A DNA stretch of 64,000 nt from Bacteroidota bacterium (GTDB taxonomy: Bacteria > Bacteroidota > Bacteroidia > NS11-12g > UBA9320). The DNA is taken from assembly GCA_016124755.1 (NCBI GenBank), contig WGNA01000027.1:55366-119365 (forward strand). Direction: 5' to 3'. Below the pieces are notes generated by a model. That model did not search any database, had not been told where the DNA came from, and saw nothing but the letters and a program-made list of their open reading frames with translations. Position numbers and translations under genes: made by a program. Shown piece after piece: positions 35,902 to 45,193 of this stretch (within the stretch, counting starts at the first letter, position 1; each line of letters opens with the position of its first letter).

Positions 35902-37869
35902 ATGAAACACTTTAGACCAAGACTTTTTTCACTGATTCTGGCCCTATTGCCTGTGCTTTCTTTCGCTCAGCAAAAACGCGCTCTTATCGTTGCAATCGGA
36001 GACTATCCGCCGGAAACCAAATGGAGACACATCAGTTCTTTAAACGATATCCCATTAGTTCAGTCTGCATTAAAAATTCAGGGCTTTAATGATTTTACCA
36101 TTCTAAAGAATGAACAGGCGACAAAAAAAGGAATTGTCGATGCCATCCGGGATTTGCAAAACCGGGCGGAAAAAGGTGATGTTTTAGTGTTGCATTTTTC
36201 CAGTCACGGACAACGAATCGCAGATGATAACGGGGATGAACTGGATGGATACGACGAAGCAATTGTTACGTATAATGCCCATGCGTTTTATTCGGAAACG
36301 TATCATGGTGAAGAACATCTTCGGGATGATGAAATTGAAATTCTAATCGAAGGTCTCCGGCAAAAGGTTGGAAAGGATGGAGATGTTTTAATGATTGCCG
36401 ATGCTTGTCACAGCGGAACCTTGTCAAGAGGTGATGCCTCTGTTGTCACTCGTGGAGGAATGCCGGCATTTGAAGACCCGAAACATCCGGTTCAGTCGAA
36501 TGGAAAAGAGGATGTTGGTTTGTTTCAGCATACCACGGCTTCAAGAGGAGCCGGAGATCAGGAGTCGCCTTATGTGCTAATTTCTGCATCGCAGGCCTCA
36601 CAAATAAATTATGAATATCAGGGAGCGGGATCACTTTCAACTGCAATCAGCAGAGTTTCGGCGAGAGTCCAGAGTCAGTTAACTTACCGGTCGTTTTTTG
36701 CTGAAATTCTGAAGGAGATGACAGTGTTGGCACCGAACCAGATTCCTGCACTTGAAGGAGACATCGATCGTGAATTGTTTGCGGGAAAGGTAGTCGCTCA
36801 ACAACCCTATTATCAGGCATACAAATTCAGAAGTCTGGATATGAATATCACCGGAGGTTTTTTAAACGGACTGAATAACGGAACCGTGCTTTCGGTTTAC
36901 CCGTCGGGAACCACCAATGTAGAAAAGGGCGGAACACCGATCGCAACAGCAACGATAATAAATGCAGAGGGAACCTGGTCTAAAGCCAAACTGAGCAAGG
37001 AGATAACCGGAAATCCGGAAGACTACTGGTTGTTTGTGACCAAACAGACATTCGGTGAAATCACGGTGGATCTTAAAATGAAGATGAACAACTCTTCTCT
37101 TGCCGAATTGGTGAAAAATGAACTGGCAGGATTTGCTTTAGCTAATTGGGTTGATAAAGAACCTGAGCTGGTGATTGAAGATGGTGGAAGAGGAATGATT
37201 GATCTGTTAAATGCAAATGACAATTCTGTTTTTGCCGAAGGGGTTTCATTAACAGACAGCGCATCAGAACTCAGAGAAATATTGAAAAATTACGCCCGCG
37301 GAAATTTTATTAAAAACTTAGATCTGTCTTCGCCGGGTATTAATTTATCATTCGAATTCATTCCGGTTCGCGTTGATAATGATGGCGAGATTATCGATAC
37401 TTTAACCATTGATCAGATTTCTGAGAACGGGTCTATAGTCGTAAATGAGAATATCGGTGTTCACATAAAAGTCACGAATAACGGAACACAAAAAGCTTTC
37501 TTCTCCATTATAGATATTCAACCGAACGGGATTATCAACGGCATTATTCCGGACCCTGATCCCAATAGCGGTCATACTCCTGAGCAGTTTGAAATTGCAC
37601 CAAATCAAACGTATGTAATACCCAATCACAAAGTGTTGTTCGGGGCACCCTTCGGATCCGAAGTTTTTAAATTATTTGCTTCTAAAAAGCCAATCGATTT
37701 CAGGCCTATTCTCACAGGCGAAGGACATCGGGGAGAGATGAATGAAATGGAACTTCTATTTTCAGATGCATGTGAAACGGCTTCCCGCGGTGGCAAGTCT
37801 TCAACCAACTTCAGTGCTGCTGTTGAAGCTTCAACTTTTAGTCTGAGTTTTATTATCAAGGCTGATTAA
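35902..37869 (+). CDS. exported caspase-family cysteine protease (metacaspase-like) with DUF4384-like C-terminus
   Basis: 655 residues, signal peptide (residues 1-22, ending LSFAQ). The p20-like domain (about 28-300) has the catalytic pair His102 (FSSHGQR, in HFSSHG) and Cys169 (DACHSG), plus DDNGDELDGYDEA after the His strand as in type I metacaspases, and the conserved YEYQGAGSLSTAIS p10-like strand. From about residue 310 to the end is a beta-rich region whose last 150 residues (VHIKVTNNGTQ, PNGIINGIIPDP, FKLFASKKPIDF) resemble DUF4384, often fused to bacterial caspases. Metacaspases cleave after Arg or Lys. The target is unknown; it is predicted to act outside the inner membrane. Confidence 0.88.
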   Translation: MKHFRPRLFSLILALLPVLSFAQQKRALIVAIGDYPPETKWRHISSLNDIPLVQSALKIQGFNDFTILKNEQATKKGIVDAIRDLQNRAEKGDVLVLHFSSHGQRIADDNGDELDGYDEAIVTYNAHAFYSETYHGEEHLRDDEIEILIEGLRQKVGKDGDVLMIADACHSGTLSRGDASVVTRGGMPAFEDPKHPVQSNGKEDVGLFQHTTASRGAGDQESPYVLISASQASQINYEYQGAGSLSTAISRVSARVQSQLTYRSFFAEILKEMTVLAPNQIPALEGDIDRELFAGKVVAQQPYYQAYKFRSLDMNITGGFLNGLNNGTVLSVYPSGTTNVEKGGTPIATATIINAEGTWSKAKLSKEITGNPEDYWLFVTKQTFGEITVDLKMKMNNSSLAELVKNELAGFALANWVDKEPELVIEDGGRGMIDLLNANDNSVFAEGVSLTDSASELREILKNYARGNFIKNLDLSSPGINLSFEFIPVRVDNDGEIIDTLTIDQISENGSIVVNENIGVHIKVTNNGTQKAFFSIIDIQPNGIINGIIPDPDPNSGHTPEQFEIAPNQTYVIPNHKVLFGAPFGSEVFKLFASKKPIDFRPILTGEGHRGEMNEMELLFSDACETASRGGKSSTNFSAAVEASTFSLSFIIKAD

Positions 37870-38023
37870 CAGTTAAAGAAAAAACAATCCTGCTTATTTA
37901 ATCGAATGCGAATTCGTTTGGCAGAAGTGCGTCTTGTTCTGGAAATAAATTTAAAATAAAAAATTCTGTAACCGTTTACCAGCAACGTATGAGCTGTATG
38001 GATGAACAAATTTCAGAAACATT

Positions 38024-39070
38024 ATGAAAGCAAATTCTTACCACCGAAACCGATATTTACGCCTGCTGATTTTAATCGGATTATTAGGAAATTATGCATT
38101 GGGTTTTTCTGCCACCAAATATGCGCTGGTAGTTGCGGTAGGAAATCAACCGACCGATACACGCTGGATATCGAATCACGCACAAAAGGATGCCGAAATT
38201 ATGAAGCAATCTTTTAAGCTTCAGGGCTTCGATAGCATTGTTGTATTAACTAATGAAAAAGCAACCAAAAAGGCTGTGGTAAAAGCTTTGGAACAAGCAA
38301 TTGTAAGTCTTAGAAAAGGGGATGTTTTCGCTTTCCACTTTTCCGGGAACGGACAACAAATGGAAGATGACAACGGCGACGACATCGATCAGTTGGATGA
38401 AGCTTTGGTTCTTTACGGAGCACCTTCTGAATACGACCGGTGGTATCGCGATGAAAATCATTTGCGGGATGATGAGTTCAGTGAAATAATTGACAGAATG
38501 CGATCTAAACTCGGATTGAACGGAGAAGTATTAATTACTCTTGACGCCGGCTTCGGTTCATCTCTTAATGGCCCTACTGATTCAACAAGAGGAGGAATGA
38601 AGGCAATGGTTCCAGAAAATTTTGTGAATACTTCGAGGTTTGCGGATGTTTCTGCAAGCATTTATGAGGATCGCCCGTTCGGCGCACCGGCAGAATCTTT
38701 CGCTCCCGTAATCTGTATTTCTGCCGGATTATCGAATCAGATTGCTTATGAATATCAGGGAGCAGGCGCATTAACCAGAGCACTTGAAAGAGTGTTTGAG
38801 AATAAGAGAAATGATGAGACTTACGAGAAACTCTTTTCCCGAATCGGACTCGAAGTGAAGTCGATGGGCATTGTTCAGTCTCCGGTGATAGAGGGCTTCT
38901 ACGACATTGAAATTTATCGCAATGCCGCCGACGCAACCGGTAACGAACGCTTCGATTTTGGCGGATTGAATCCCGAATCATCAAGACTATTAAACGTGAA
39001 GAACAGAGACTACGAAATTTATAATTCTATTGACAAGTCTTCTAACCCAAGACTCATGTCATTGTTCTGA
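38024..39070 (+). CDS. caspase-fold pseudo-protease, catalytic His and Cys both lost
   Basis: 348 residues, signal-like N-terminus (YLRLLILIGLLGNYALGFS). The caspase domain aligns end to end with the first 300 residues of the gene upstream: KYALVVAVGNQPTDTRW, HFSGNGQQMEDDNGDDIDQLDEA and IAYEYQGAGALTRAL all have a counterpart. The catalytic His is Asn109 (SGNGQ instead of SGHGQ), and the catalytic Cys is Gly176 (DAGFGS instead of DACHSG). The C-terminal beta region is missing. The gene is intact, without stops or frameshift, so the loss looks selected. A regulatory or binding role next to the active enzyme is inferred. Confidence 0.85.
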   Translation: MKANSYHRNRYLRLLILIGLLGNYALGFSATKYALVVAVGNQPTDTRWISNHAQKDAEIMKQSFKLQGFDSIVVLTNEKATKKAVVKALEQAIVSLRKGDVFAFHFSGNGQQMEDDNGDDIDQLDEALVLYGAPSEYDRWYRDENHLRDDEFSEIIDRMRSKLGLNGEVLITLDAGFGSSLNGPTDSTRGGMKAMVPENFVNTSRFADVSASIYEDRPFGAPAESFAPVICISAGLSNQIAYEYQGAGALTRALERVFENKRNDETYEKLFSRIGLEVKSMGIVQSPVIEGFYDIEIYRNAADATGNERFDFGGLNPESSRLLNVKNRDYEIYNSIDKSSNPRLMSLF

Positions 39071-39137
39071 TTAATTTTATTGGATATTTGTCATCAACAA
39101 GTAAGGCATACCAAAGACATTCAACACACACACACCT

Positions 39138-40793
39138 ATGAAAACACTGAAAGTAACGACGCTGCTCATGATACTGGCTCCGGCTGGCATTATGGCACAA
39201 AACCCATTCGGAGTGTCGGAAACCGATACTTCAACCACCCGTGATATTTACGGGTACGACAGCCGACGCGAGGCTAAAACCTATGACTATAATGGCTATA
39301 CTCAGGCAGTATTAACCCAAATCCACAAAGACGATTTTAACGGGAATGATGCTTACGCCTACACACTTGAACAACAATTGAAAAATCGATATAAAGCCAA
39401 TGTTGATCCTTCTGTTCGTTTCAAGGATCAGCCGGCTCTTGGTAATTGTACCGGTTTTCTGATTGCACCAGACATTATGGTTACTGCAGCACATTGCATT
39501 TCATCGGATAATCATATGATAACAGACGGTGTAGTTCAGTCGCACACTCCAAGTCAGGATAAATATGCACAATTTGATTATGCTGACTGGAAGTGGGTTT
39601 TTGATTACACCAACGATTTAAAGATGACCAAAAAATCTGATGCTAAAATCGGGGACTACTTTATTACAACCATCCCGTCATCGAATCAATACACCGTTAA
39701 GAAAGTTTTGAAAAGTGTAATGGATTGGGACAATCTCATCGATTATGCGGTAATTCAACTGGACAGAGAAACGGATAGAGATCCGTTTCGATTCCGCACC
39801 GGGGCTAAAATTGCCAAAGGTGATAACCTGGCGATGATCGGTTCTCCTGCCGGTTTGCCGCTGAAATTGGCGGATGGGGCACAGGTAACCCTGAACACCA
39901 GCAACAACTGGTTCGGTACAAACCTCGATGCGTTTGGAGGAAACTCAGGAGGGCCGGTATACAATACTGCCGGTATTGGAATGCTGGAAGGAATTCTGGT
40001 TCGCGGAAGAATTGACAAAGGACAAAAAGGATATTACCTCGACTCTACCTGCAACTGCGTGAAGGAAGTGCGATACGAAAACGAAGAAGCGGAATCGATC
40101 CTGGATGACTGGGGAATTGAAATGGATCTGATGAGTACAGAAGTTCAGCGTATCACCGGTATTCCACTGAACATTAAAGTTCGGGCTATCTATGGAAATA
40201 TGGAACATGCAATCCGTAAAAATGATGCAGACCAGTTCGACAAGTATCTCATCTATACCTGGATATTTCAACAGGATACCGCAGCCTTTGTTAAAAATGA
40301 ACTGGCAGGCAAAGATCCGGTTGGTGTAATCGCTCTGAATTATGGCAGAACCGAAATGTTTAAAACACTGATTGACGAAGGAATGGATTGTTCTCTAAAA
40401 CTTGAAGGTGGGCGAACCATGCTTTACCATGCAATTAATAAGAATAATCTGGAAGCAGTTAACTACATCCTCCAGCAAGGTTATAATCTGGAACAAAAGG
40501 ATGACAACGGAAATACACCCTTGTTCTGGGCTATTAATAATTATAACACATCTGCGGTTGAGGCGCTTCTTAAAAACGGAGCGAGTGTTTCAACAACAGA
40601 TGCTTCAGGAGATCAGCCATTGCACGCGGCGGTTAAAAGCGGAGATCTGGATATGGTAAAGTTGCTGGTTGCTTCAAATGCAAGTCTCACTGCAACAGAT
40701 TCGGATGGCAATAATGCCTTGAAAATTGCCAAGAAAAGAAAGTACAAAGCCATTAAGAAATACCTTAAGCAAGCCAAAAAAGGAAAGATTTAA
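39138..40793 (+). CDS. exported trypsin-like serine protease fused to ankyrin repeats
   Basis: 551 residues, signal peptide (to MAQ, about residue 21). The chymotrypsin-fold domain (about 80-330) has an intact triad: His119 (TAAHC), Asp202 (IDYAVIQLDRE) and Ser270 (GGNSGGPVYN). From about residue 365 to 545 are five or so ankyrin repeats, with clean consensus in the last three (DDNGNTPLFWAINN, DASGDQPLHAAVKSGDLDMVKLL, DSDGNNALKIAKKRK). Ankyrins bind proteins, so they may choose the substrate or hold the protease on a partner. A strong terminator follows. It is 67 bases after the pseudo-caspase. Confidence 0.9.
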   Translation: MKTLKVTTLLMILAPAGIMAQNPFGVSETDTSTTRDIYGYDSRREAKTYDYNGYTQAVLTQIHKDDFNGNDAYAYTLEQQLKNRYKANVDPSVRFKDQPALGNCTGFLIAPDIMVTAAHCISSDNHMITDGVVQSHTPSQDKYAQFDYADWKWVFDYTNDLKMTKKSDAKIGDYFITTIPSSNQYTVKKVLKSVMDWDNLIDYAVIQLDRETDRDPFRFRTGAKIAKGDNLAMIGSPAGLPLKLADGAQVTLNTSNNWFGTNLDAFGGNSGGPVYNTAGIGMLEGILVRGRIDKGQKGYYLDSTCNCVKEVRYENEEAESILDDWGIEMDLMSTEVQRITGIPLNIKVRAIYGNMEHAIRKNDADQFDKYLIYTWIFQQDTAAFVKNELAGKDPVGVIALNYGRTEMFKTLIDEGMDCSLKLEGGRTMLYHAINKNNLEAVNYILQQGYNLEQKDDNGNTPLFWAINNYNTSAVEALLKNGASVSTTDASGDQPLHAAVKSGDLDMVKLLVASNASLTATDSDGNNALKIAKKRKYKAIKKYLKQAKKGKI

Positions 40794-40815
40794 GATTTGT
40801 TTTCTGTAATGTTCG

Positions 40816-40853
40816 GGGCGATGATCATCAATGATCATCGCCCTTTTTATTTT
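40816..40853 (+). terminator. rho-independent terminator after the protease-ankyrin gene
   Basis: Perfect 13-base stem GGGCGATGATCAT / ATGATCATCGCCC with a CA loop (40816-40843), followed by TTTTTATTTTAG. Ends the caspase/pseudo-caspase/protease group before the M28 gene. Confidence 0.85.
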
Positions 40854-40873
40854 AGTTGCATCAAAAACACAAA

Positions 40874-42154
40874 ATGAAGAATCTGATTTTTTTATTAATC
40901 GGGAATTTCATGGCTATGCTTGCATCAGCTCAGATTCCCGGTTATGCTCAATCGATGATTGACACGTTGTGCTCACCGGCCTTTGATGGCCGGGGCTATG
41001 TAAATGATGGAGCATCAAGAGCAGCTAGGTTTATAGCAAATGAAATGACTCAAATCGGTTTGGATAAACTGAATTCCCGCTATCATCATTTCACCTTTAA
41101 TGCGAATACATTTCCGGGTGATATGTCGGTGGTTTGCGATGGTAATTTACTGGTCCCCGGAAGAGATTTTATTGTGGATCCGGCATGTATGAGCGTATCT
41201 TTTTCTGATGTGAAAATCATTAGACTTTCAACAGATAACCTTTTGAATAAACGCTTAATTAAACGCTATGGAAAAAGGAAATACAAAGATTGCGTACTAC
41301 TTATCGATACATTACCCACCGGTTTTTCTTATCAGCAACAATTAGAAAAACTCAAAACAAATTTCCAGGGTAAGCTAATAATAGAGACTCGTAAAAAATT
41401 AACCTGGTCTGTTGCCAGAGGAAATAACAAGATTCCATTGATTCAGATTCTACCGGGTGTTATCACAAATGAGAAAAATATTTCTGTGAAGATTGAAGCG
41501 AAAATGAACTTTGGGATAGACGGCTTAAACGTGCTTGGATATTTGAAAGGTTCAGAAGTCCCGGATTCTTTTCTTGTGGTAACGGCACATTACGATCATC
41601 TTGGAAGGATGGGTTCTCAAACTTATATGCCGGGAGCAAATGACAATGCAAGCGGAATTGCGATGATGCTGGATTTTGCAAAATATTATTCAGATCACCT
41701 ACCGAGGTACAGTATTTTATTCATTGCATTTGGAGCTGAAGAAGCAGGATTAATCGGTTCCTATTTTTTCGTAAAGGAGATTAATAACTTTCTGGAACCG
41801 GAAAAAATCAGGTTTCTCATTAACATGGATCTGATGGGTACCGGTGAAGAAGGAATTATGGCCGTGAACGGTAAAGTTTTTACTTCGGAATTTAACACGC
41901 TCGATTCAATTAATTCAGCCCATAATTATTTGAGTGTTGTTAAAAGTCGGGGTAAGGCAAGTAACAGTGATCATTACTTTTTCACTGAGGCAGGGGTCCC
42001 TGGATTTTTCTTTTATCTGATGGGTAAATATCCCCATTACCACGATGTGGACGACAACCGGGAAAACCTCAGACTTAATTCTTCTGTCTATTCAAATGCC
42101 TTTTTATTGATCCGGGATTTTTCTATGGAGTTAATGCGTCAAAAACAAGATTGA
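40874..42154 (+). CDS. exported M28 family zinc aminopeptidase
   Basis: 426 residues from the ATG at 40874, which gives the signal peptide (MKNLIFLLIGNFMAMLASAQ); a TTG at 40856 is in frame but adds nothing. The M28 metal site is complete: VVTAHYDHLG, PGANDNASGIAMML (bridging Asp), FGAEEAGLIGS (catalytic and ligand Glu), a metal-binding Asp in INMDLMGTGEEG, and NSDHYFFTEAGVPGFFF. Members are aminopeptidases or carboxypeptidases of secreted proteins. It begins right after the terminator of the trypsin/ankyrin gene. It is the last gene of the protease-rich stretch. Confidence 0.92.
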   Translation: MKNLIFLLIGNFMAMLASAQIPGYAQSMIDTLCSPAFDGRGYVNDGASRAARFIANEMTQIGLDKLNSRYHHFTFNANTFPGDMSVVCDGNLLVPGRDFIVDPACMSVSFSDVKIIRLSTDNLLNKRLIKRYGKRKYKDCVLLIDTLPTGFSYQQQLEKLKTNFQGKLIIETRKKLTWSVARGNNKIPLIQILPGVITNEKNISVKIEAKMNFGIDGLNVLGYLKGSEVPDSFLVVTAHYDHLGRMGSQTYMPGANDNASGIAMMLDFAKYYSDHLPRYSILFIAFGAEEAGLIGSYFFVKEINNFLEPEKIRFLINMDLMGTGEEGIMAVNGKVFTSEFNTLDSINSAHNYLSVVKSRGKASNSDHYFFTEAGVPGFFFYLMGKYPHYHDVDDNRENLRLNSSVYSNAFLLIRDFSMELMRQKQD

Positions 42155-42184
42155 GGAGCAGAAAATTTTTTAAGGTGTTTGTCT

Positions 42185-42192
42185 TATATTTG
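42185..42192 (+). promoter_or_regulatory. -7 promoter box of the second GH3 gene (TATATTTG)
   Basis: Perfect TAnnTTTG 28 bases before the ATG. No -33 TTTG at the usual distance. Confidence 0.5.
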
Positions 42193-42220
42193 TCATGAAG
42201 GGTGTTCTCTTACCTGAAAA

Positions 42221-43762
42221 ATGATTCTCAATTCAATTATATCCTGGTACTTCAAAAAGCGAATTCAGCAAGTTCAGTATGGAATTGAAAATCCGTATGA
42301 AGTTCAGGAAAGCGTTTTTCAGGATCTAATTTATAATGGCCGATCGACATCATTTGGAATTCTGCACGGTTTTGATTCAGTGCGAAATCAGGATGATTTT
42401 AGGAACAACATTCCGGTTCAGGATTATGAATCGTTAAAACCCTTCATCAACCGGATATTGCGAGGGGAGCAACAGGTTTTATGGCCAAGTGAAATTAAGT
42501 GGTTTGCAAAATCTTCCGGAACGACTTCGGATAAAAGCAAATTTATTCCTGTGAGTTTTGAGGCGCTCGATGAATGTCAGTTCAGAGGCGCGCGGGACCT
42601 TCTTACGATTTATTGTCACAACAATCCGGAGACCCGGATTTTCGATGGTAAAAGTCTGATGATAGGGGGAAGTCATGAACTCAACAAACTTTCGCGGGAT
42701 TCGTATTACGGGGATCTGTCTGCGGTGATGATGAATAACCTTCCCTTCTGGGTTAATCTGCTGCGAACTCCTAAACCGGAAATTGCATTGATGTCGGACT
42801 GGGAGAAGAAAATGGAAATGATGGCAGAAGCAACGCTGAATGAAGACGTGACCAGTATTTCGGGTGTTCCCACCTGGACGTTGTTGCTAATGCACCGGTT
42901 AATAGAAATGAAAGGAGGAAGCAACATCACTGATGTATGGCCGAATCTGGAATTGTACATGCACGGAGGTGTCGGTTTTGATCCGTATCGCGAACAATTC
43001 GCGGATTTGATTCCCAAAACCGGCATGAATTATCTGGAGACGTATAATGCCTCAGAAGGTTTTTTCGGAATTCAGGATTCTGTTAAAGCAACCGGAGATA
43101 TGTTGCTCATGATGGATTACGGCATTTATTACGAGTTTGTTCCAATGAGCGAAATGGGAAATGAACATCCGAAAACCATTACCTTGTCTGAAGTTGAAAA
43201 GGACCGCAACTATGCTCTGCTCATCACAACCAATTCCGGACTCTGGAGATATATGATCGGAGATACCATCATGTTTACTTCTACGAATCCATATCGTTTT
43301 CGTATCACCGGAAGAACCAAACTTTACATCAACACTTTTGGTGAAGAATTAATGATTGATAATGCGGAAATAGCATTGAGCGGTGCTTGTTCGGTAACCC
43401 AATCAAAAATCAGAGATTATACAGCCGGGCCGATATACCTTTCAAATGGCAACAGTGGTGCGCATGAATGGTTGATTGAATTTGAAGAACTTCCGGATGA
43501 TCTTGAAATTTTTCAGAAAGAATTAGATAAGCTACTCAAACAGGTTAACTCAGATTACGAAGCAAAAAGGGCCGGTGATCTGGCACTTCGTCCGCCTCAA
43601 ATTGTGGTTTGTCCGGAAGGAACTTTTTATAACTGGATGAAATCTCGCGGTAAACTCGGGGGTCAGCACAAAGTTCCCAGACTTAGTAACGACCGAAAAA
43701 TAATTGATGAATTAAAGGCAATACAAAGTTCGGATTTCATCAGTTATTCTGCACCTGCCTGA
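42221..43762 (+). CDS. GH3 family adenylating enzyme, paralogue 2
   Basis: 513 residues. Same family as the gene at 3362-4930. ATP motif KSSGTTSDKSKFIPVS, YLETYNASEGFFG, WRYMIGDTIMF and TGRTKLYINTFGEELM match it position for position, while most other residues differ, so the two are old paralogues with probably different acyl or amino acid substrates. LGGQHKVPRL is the C-terminal counterpart. The 3' end overlaps the convergent DUF2330 gene by 23 bases. Substrate and product are unknown. Confidence 0.85.
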   Translation: MILNSIISWYFKKRIQQVQYGIENPYEVQESVFQDLIYNGRSTSFGILHGFDSVRNQDDFRNNIPVQDYESLKPFINRILRGEQQVLWPSEIKWFAKSSGTTSDKSKFIPVSFEALDECQFRGARDLLTIYCHNNPETRIFDGKSLMIGGSHELNKLSRDSYYGDLSAVMMNNLPFWVNLLRTPKPEIALMSDWEKKMEMMAEATLNEDVTSISGVPTWTLLLMHRLIEMKGGSNITDVWPNLELYMHGGVGFDPYREQFADLIPKTGMNYLETYNASEGFFGIQDSVKATGDMLLMMDYGIYYEFVPMSEMGNEHPKTITLSEVEKDRNYALLITTNSGLWRYMIGDTIMFTSTNPYRFRITGRTKLYINTFGEELMIDNAEIALSGACSVTQSKIRDYTAGPIYLSNGNSGAHEWLIEFEELPDDLEIFQKELDKLLKQVNSDYEAKRAGDLALRPPQIVVCPEGTFYNWMKSRGKLGGQHKVPRLSNDRKIIDELKAIQSSDFISYSAPA

Positions 43763-45188
43763 TTCCGGCTGCTATATTTTTCAAAGAGAATAACATCACT
43801 CCGGAAACAACCAAAATTGTGATCCATCTCAACCATGGGAGGTTATTACCGGGCTCGTCATTATGTGGTTTTAGAATGGGAGAGGATTCTTTTTTCTCAT
43901 CGATCCAACTGCTTCCTTCCGAAACATACTTTGTGTATTTTGAAGTGTTCCAATCGGTGAGTGCGGATAGTTCATACAACTCTTTTTGACGTCTTGATTT
44001 TAATTCGCTCAGATATTCTTTTGCATCATCGCAATTAAGTTCACCACTTGCGGGGTGTGTGAGAATATACCGACCCTGAAAATGTGTTCGGTTTGGTGTA
44101 GTGAGAAAAAGTAGATCTTCCGGAAATTTTTCTTCGGCGTATCGAACATGTAAACGAGTGAAGAATACGTCTGCTTGTTTGTTATCTTTCAGCCACCAAA
44201 CACCTGCCTGTTCCAAATCCGCGAAAATCGGAGGAGGCCCGACGCATGGATCGCATTTAACTCCCCCGAACGAGGGGGTAACTGTCCAGGCGTATTCAAC
44301 AAAAACTGAATTTTTTCCGGCTGTTTTATGACTCTTGTCAAAAAGATCGGTGTAGAACTGCCCGAATTTTTCCTTCACAAACACAGGAATATTGCGGTTT
44401 GATGGAATTTCTACGGTTCGGTAATTAGCGGTTTCAACTCTGCCTGTTTTGGTGAACGCATAAACAATCATATCTTGTTCTCCTTTGCTATTTGCCATGC
44501 CGAGTCGAATGGGTAGCATAAATTTTTCGGATTCAAATTCAATCTGTAAAGGTCTGAGGTTCTGATAACCTTGCATGGCATGAACATCAGCATTCACTTT
44601 TACCACAAAGAATTTCAGATTATTTTTAATGTAAGGTTCAAGCACTCGTTCCGCTTTTGCAGGAATCTTATACCCATTCTGAATCAACCAGTTTTTTAAT
44701 CCTTCTGATTCTTTCGCCGAGAGAATCAGAATATCATATTCGCCAACAGCATACTGCGCTTCGATGGTGACGTTATACTCATCCTCCGGAGTTTCTTTGT
44801 CCATCAACATATCGGATTTTCTTTTAGTGTAAGCATTGGCAACTGATTCATATAACACTCTGGTTTGACATGGATTTGGATCGTAATATTCCACTAATCT
44901 CGGACCCGAATATGTGTCTAGTTTGTCGAAGATTGAAGACTCTGCAATTCTGATCTGTTCCCGTTTAAGAACAGTGGGAACCGGCACTACCATGGCGAAG
45001 TCATCAACATTTCCAGAGAAATCGTTGCTCATTGTGATCACGGATTTTTGTCCGTCCCGTACCAGAATAATTTGTGATTTGTTGTTGAATAATTCGGCTC
45101 CGGCTTTGGCAACATAAAATCCGCAAAAGGCAGAACTGTTTAGTGCTGAGGCGATCAGAATTAAGGAGAAGAGAGATCGGATTTTCAT
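43740..45188 (-). CDS. DUF2330 exported membrane-anchored protein
   Basis: 482 residues from the ATG at 45188 (a TTG at 45197 is also in frame). Signal peptide (MKIRSLFSLILIASALNSSAFCG), then a DUF2330 domain: FCGFYVAKAGAELFNNKSQIILVRDG, DDFAMVVPVPTVLK, ARVL-like segments and many aromatic residues. The C-terminus has one membrane helix (WITILVVSGVMLFSLKNI), so the domain faces the periplasm. Function unknown. It follows the RnfD-like gene by 5 bases and converges on the GH3 gene with overlap. Confidence 0.85.
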   Translation of the reverse strand: MKIRSLFSLILIASALNSSAFCGFYVAKAGAELFNNKSQIILVRDGQKSVITMSNDFSGNVDDFAMVVPVPTVLKREQIRIAESSIFDKLDTYSGPRLVEYYDPNPCQTRVLYESVANAYTKRKSDMLMDKETPEDEYNVTIEAQYAVGEYDILILSAKESEGLKNWLIQNGYKIPAKAERVLEPYIKNNLKFFVVKVNADVHAMQGYQNLRPLQIEFESEKFMLPIRLGMANSKGEQDMIVYAFTKTGRVETANYRTVEIPSNRNIPVFVKEKFGQFYTDLFDKSHKTAGKNSVFVEYAWTVTPSFGGVKCDPCVGPPPIFADLEQAGVWWLKDNKQADVFFTRLHVRYAEEKFPEDLLFLTTPNRTHFQGRYILTHPASGELNCDDAKEYLSELKSRRQKELYELSALTDWNTSKYTKYVSEGSSWIDEKKESSPILKPHNDEPGNNLPWLRWITILVVSGVMLFSLKNIAAGIRQVQNN

Positions 45189-45193
45189 ATCGT

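Noticed and set aside
39118..39136. (AC)n run before the protease-ankyrin gene as a phase-variable repeat
   Set aside because: Only about six AC units, too short to suggest slipped-strand switching, and not in coding sequence.
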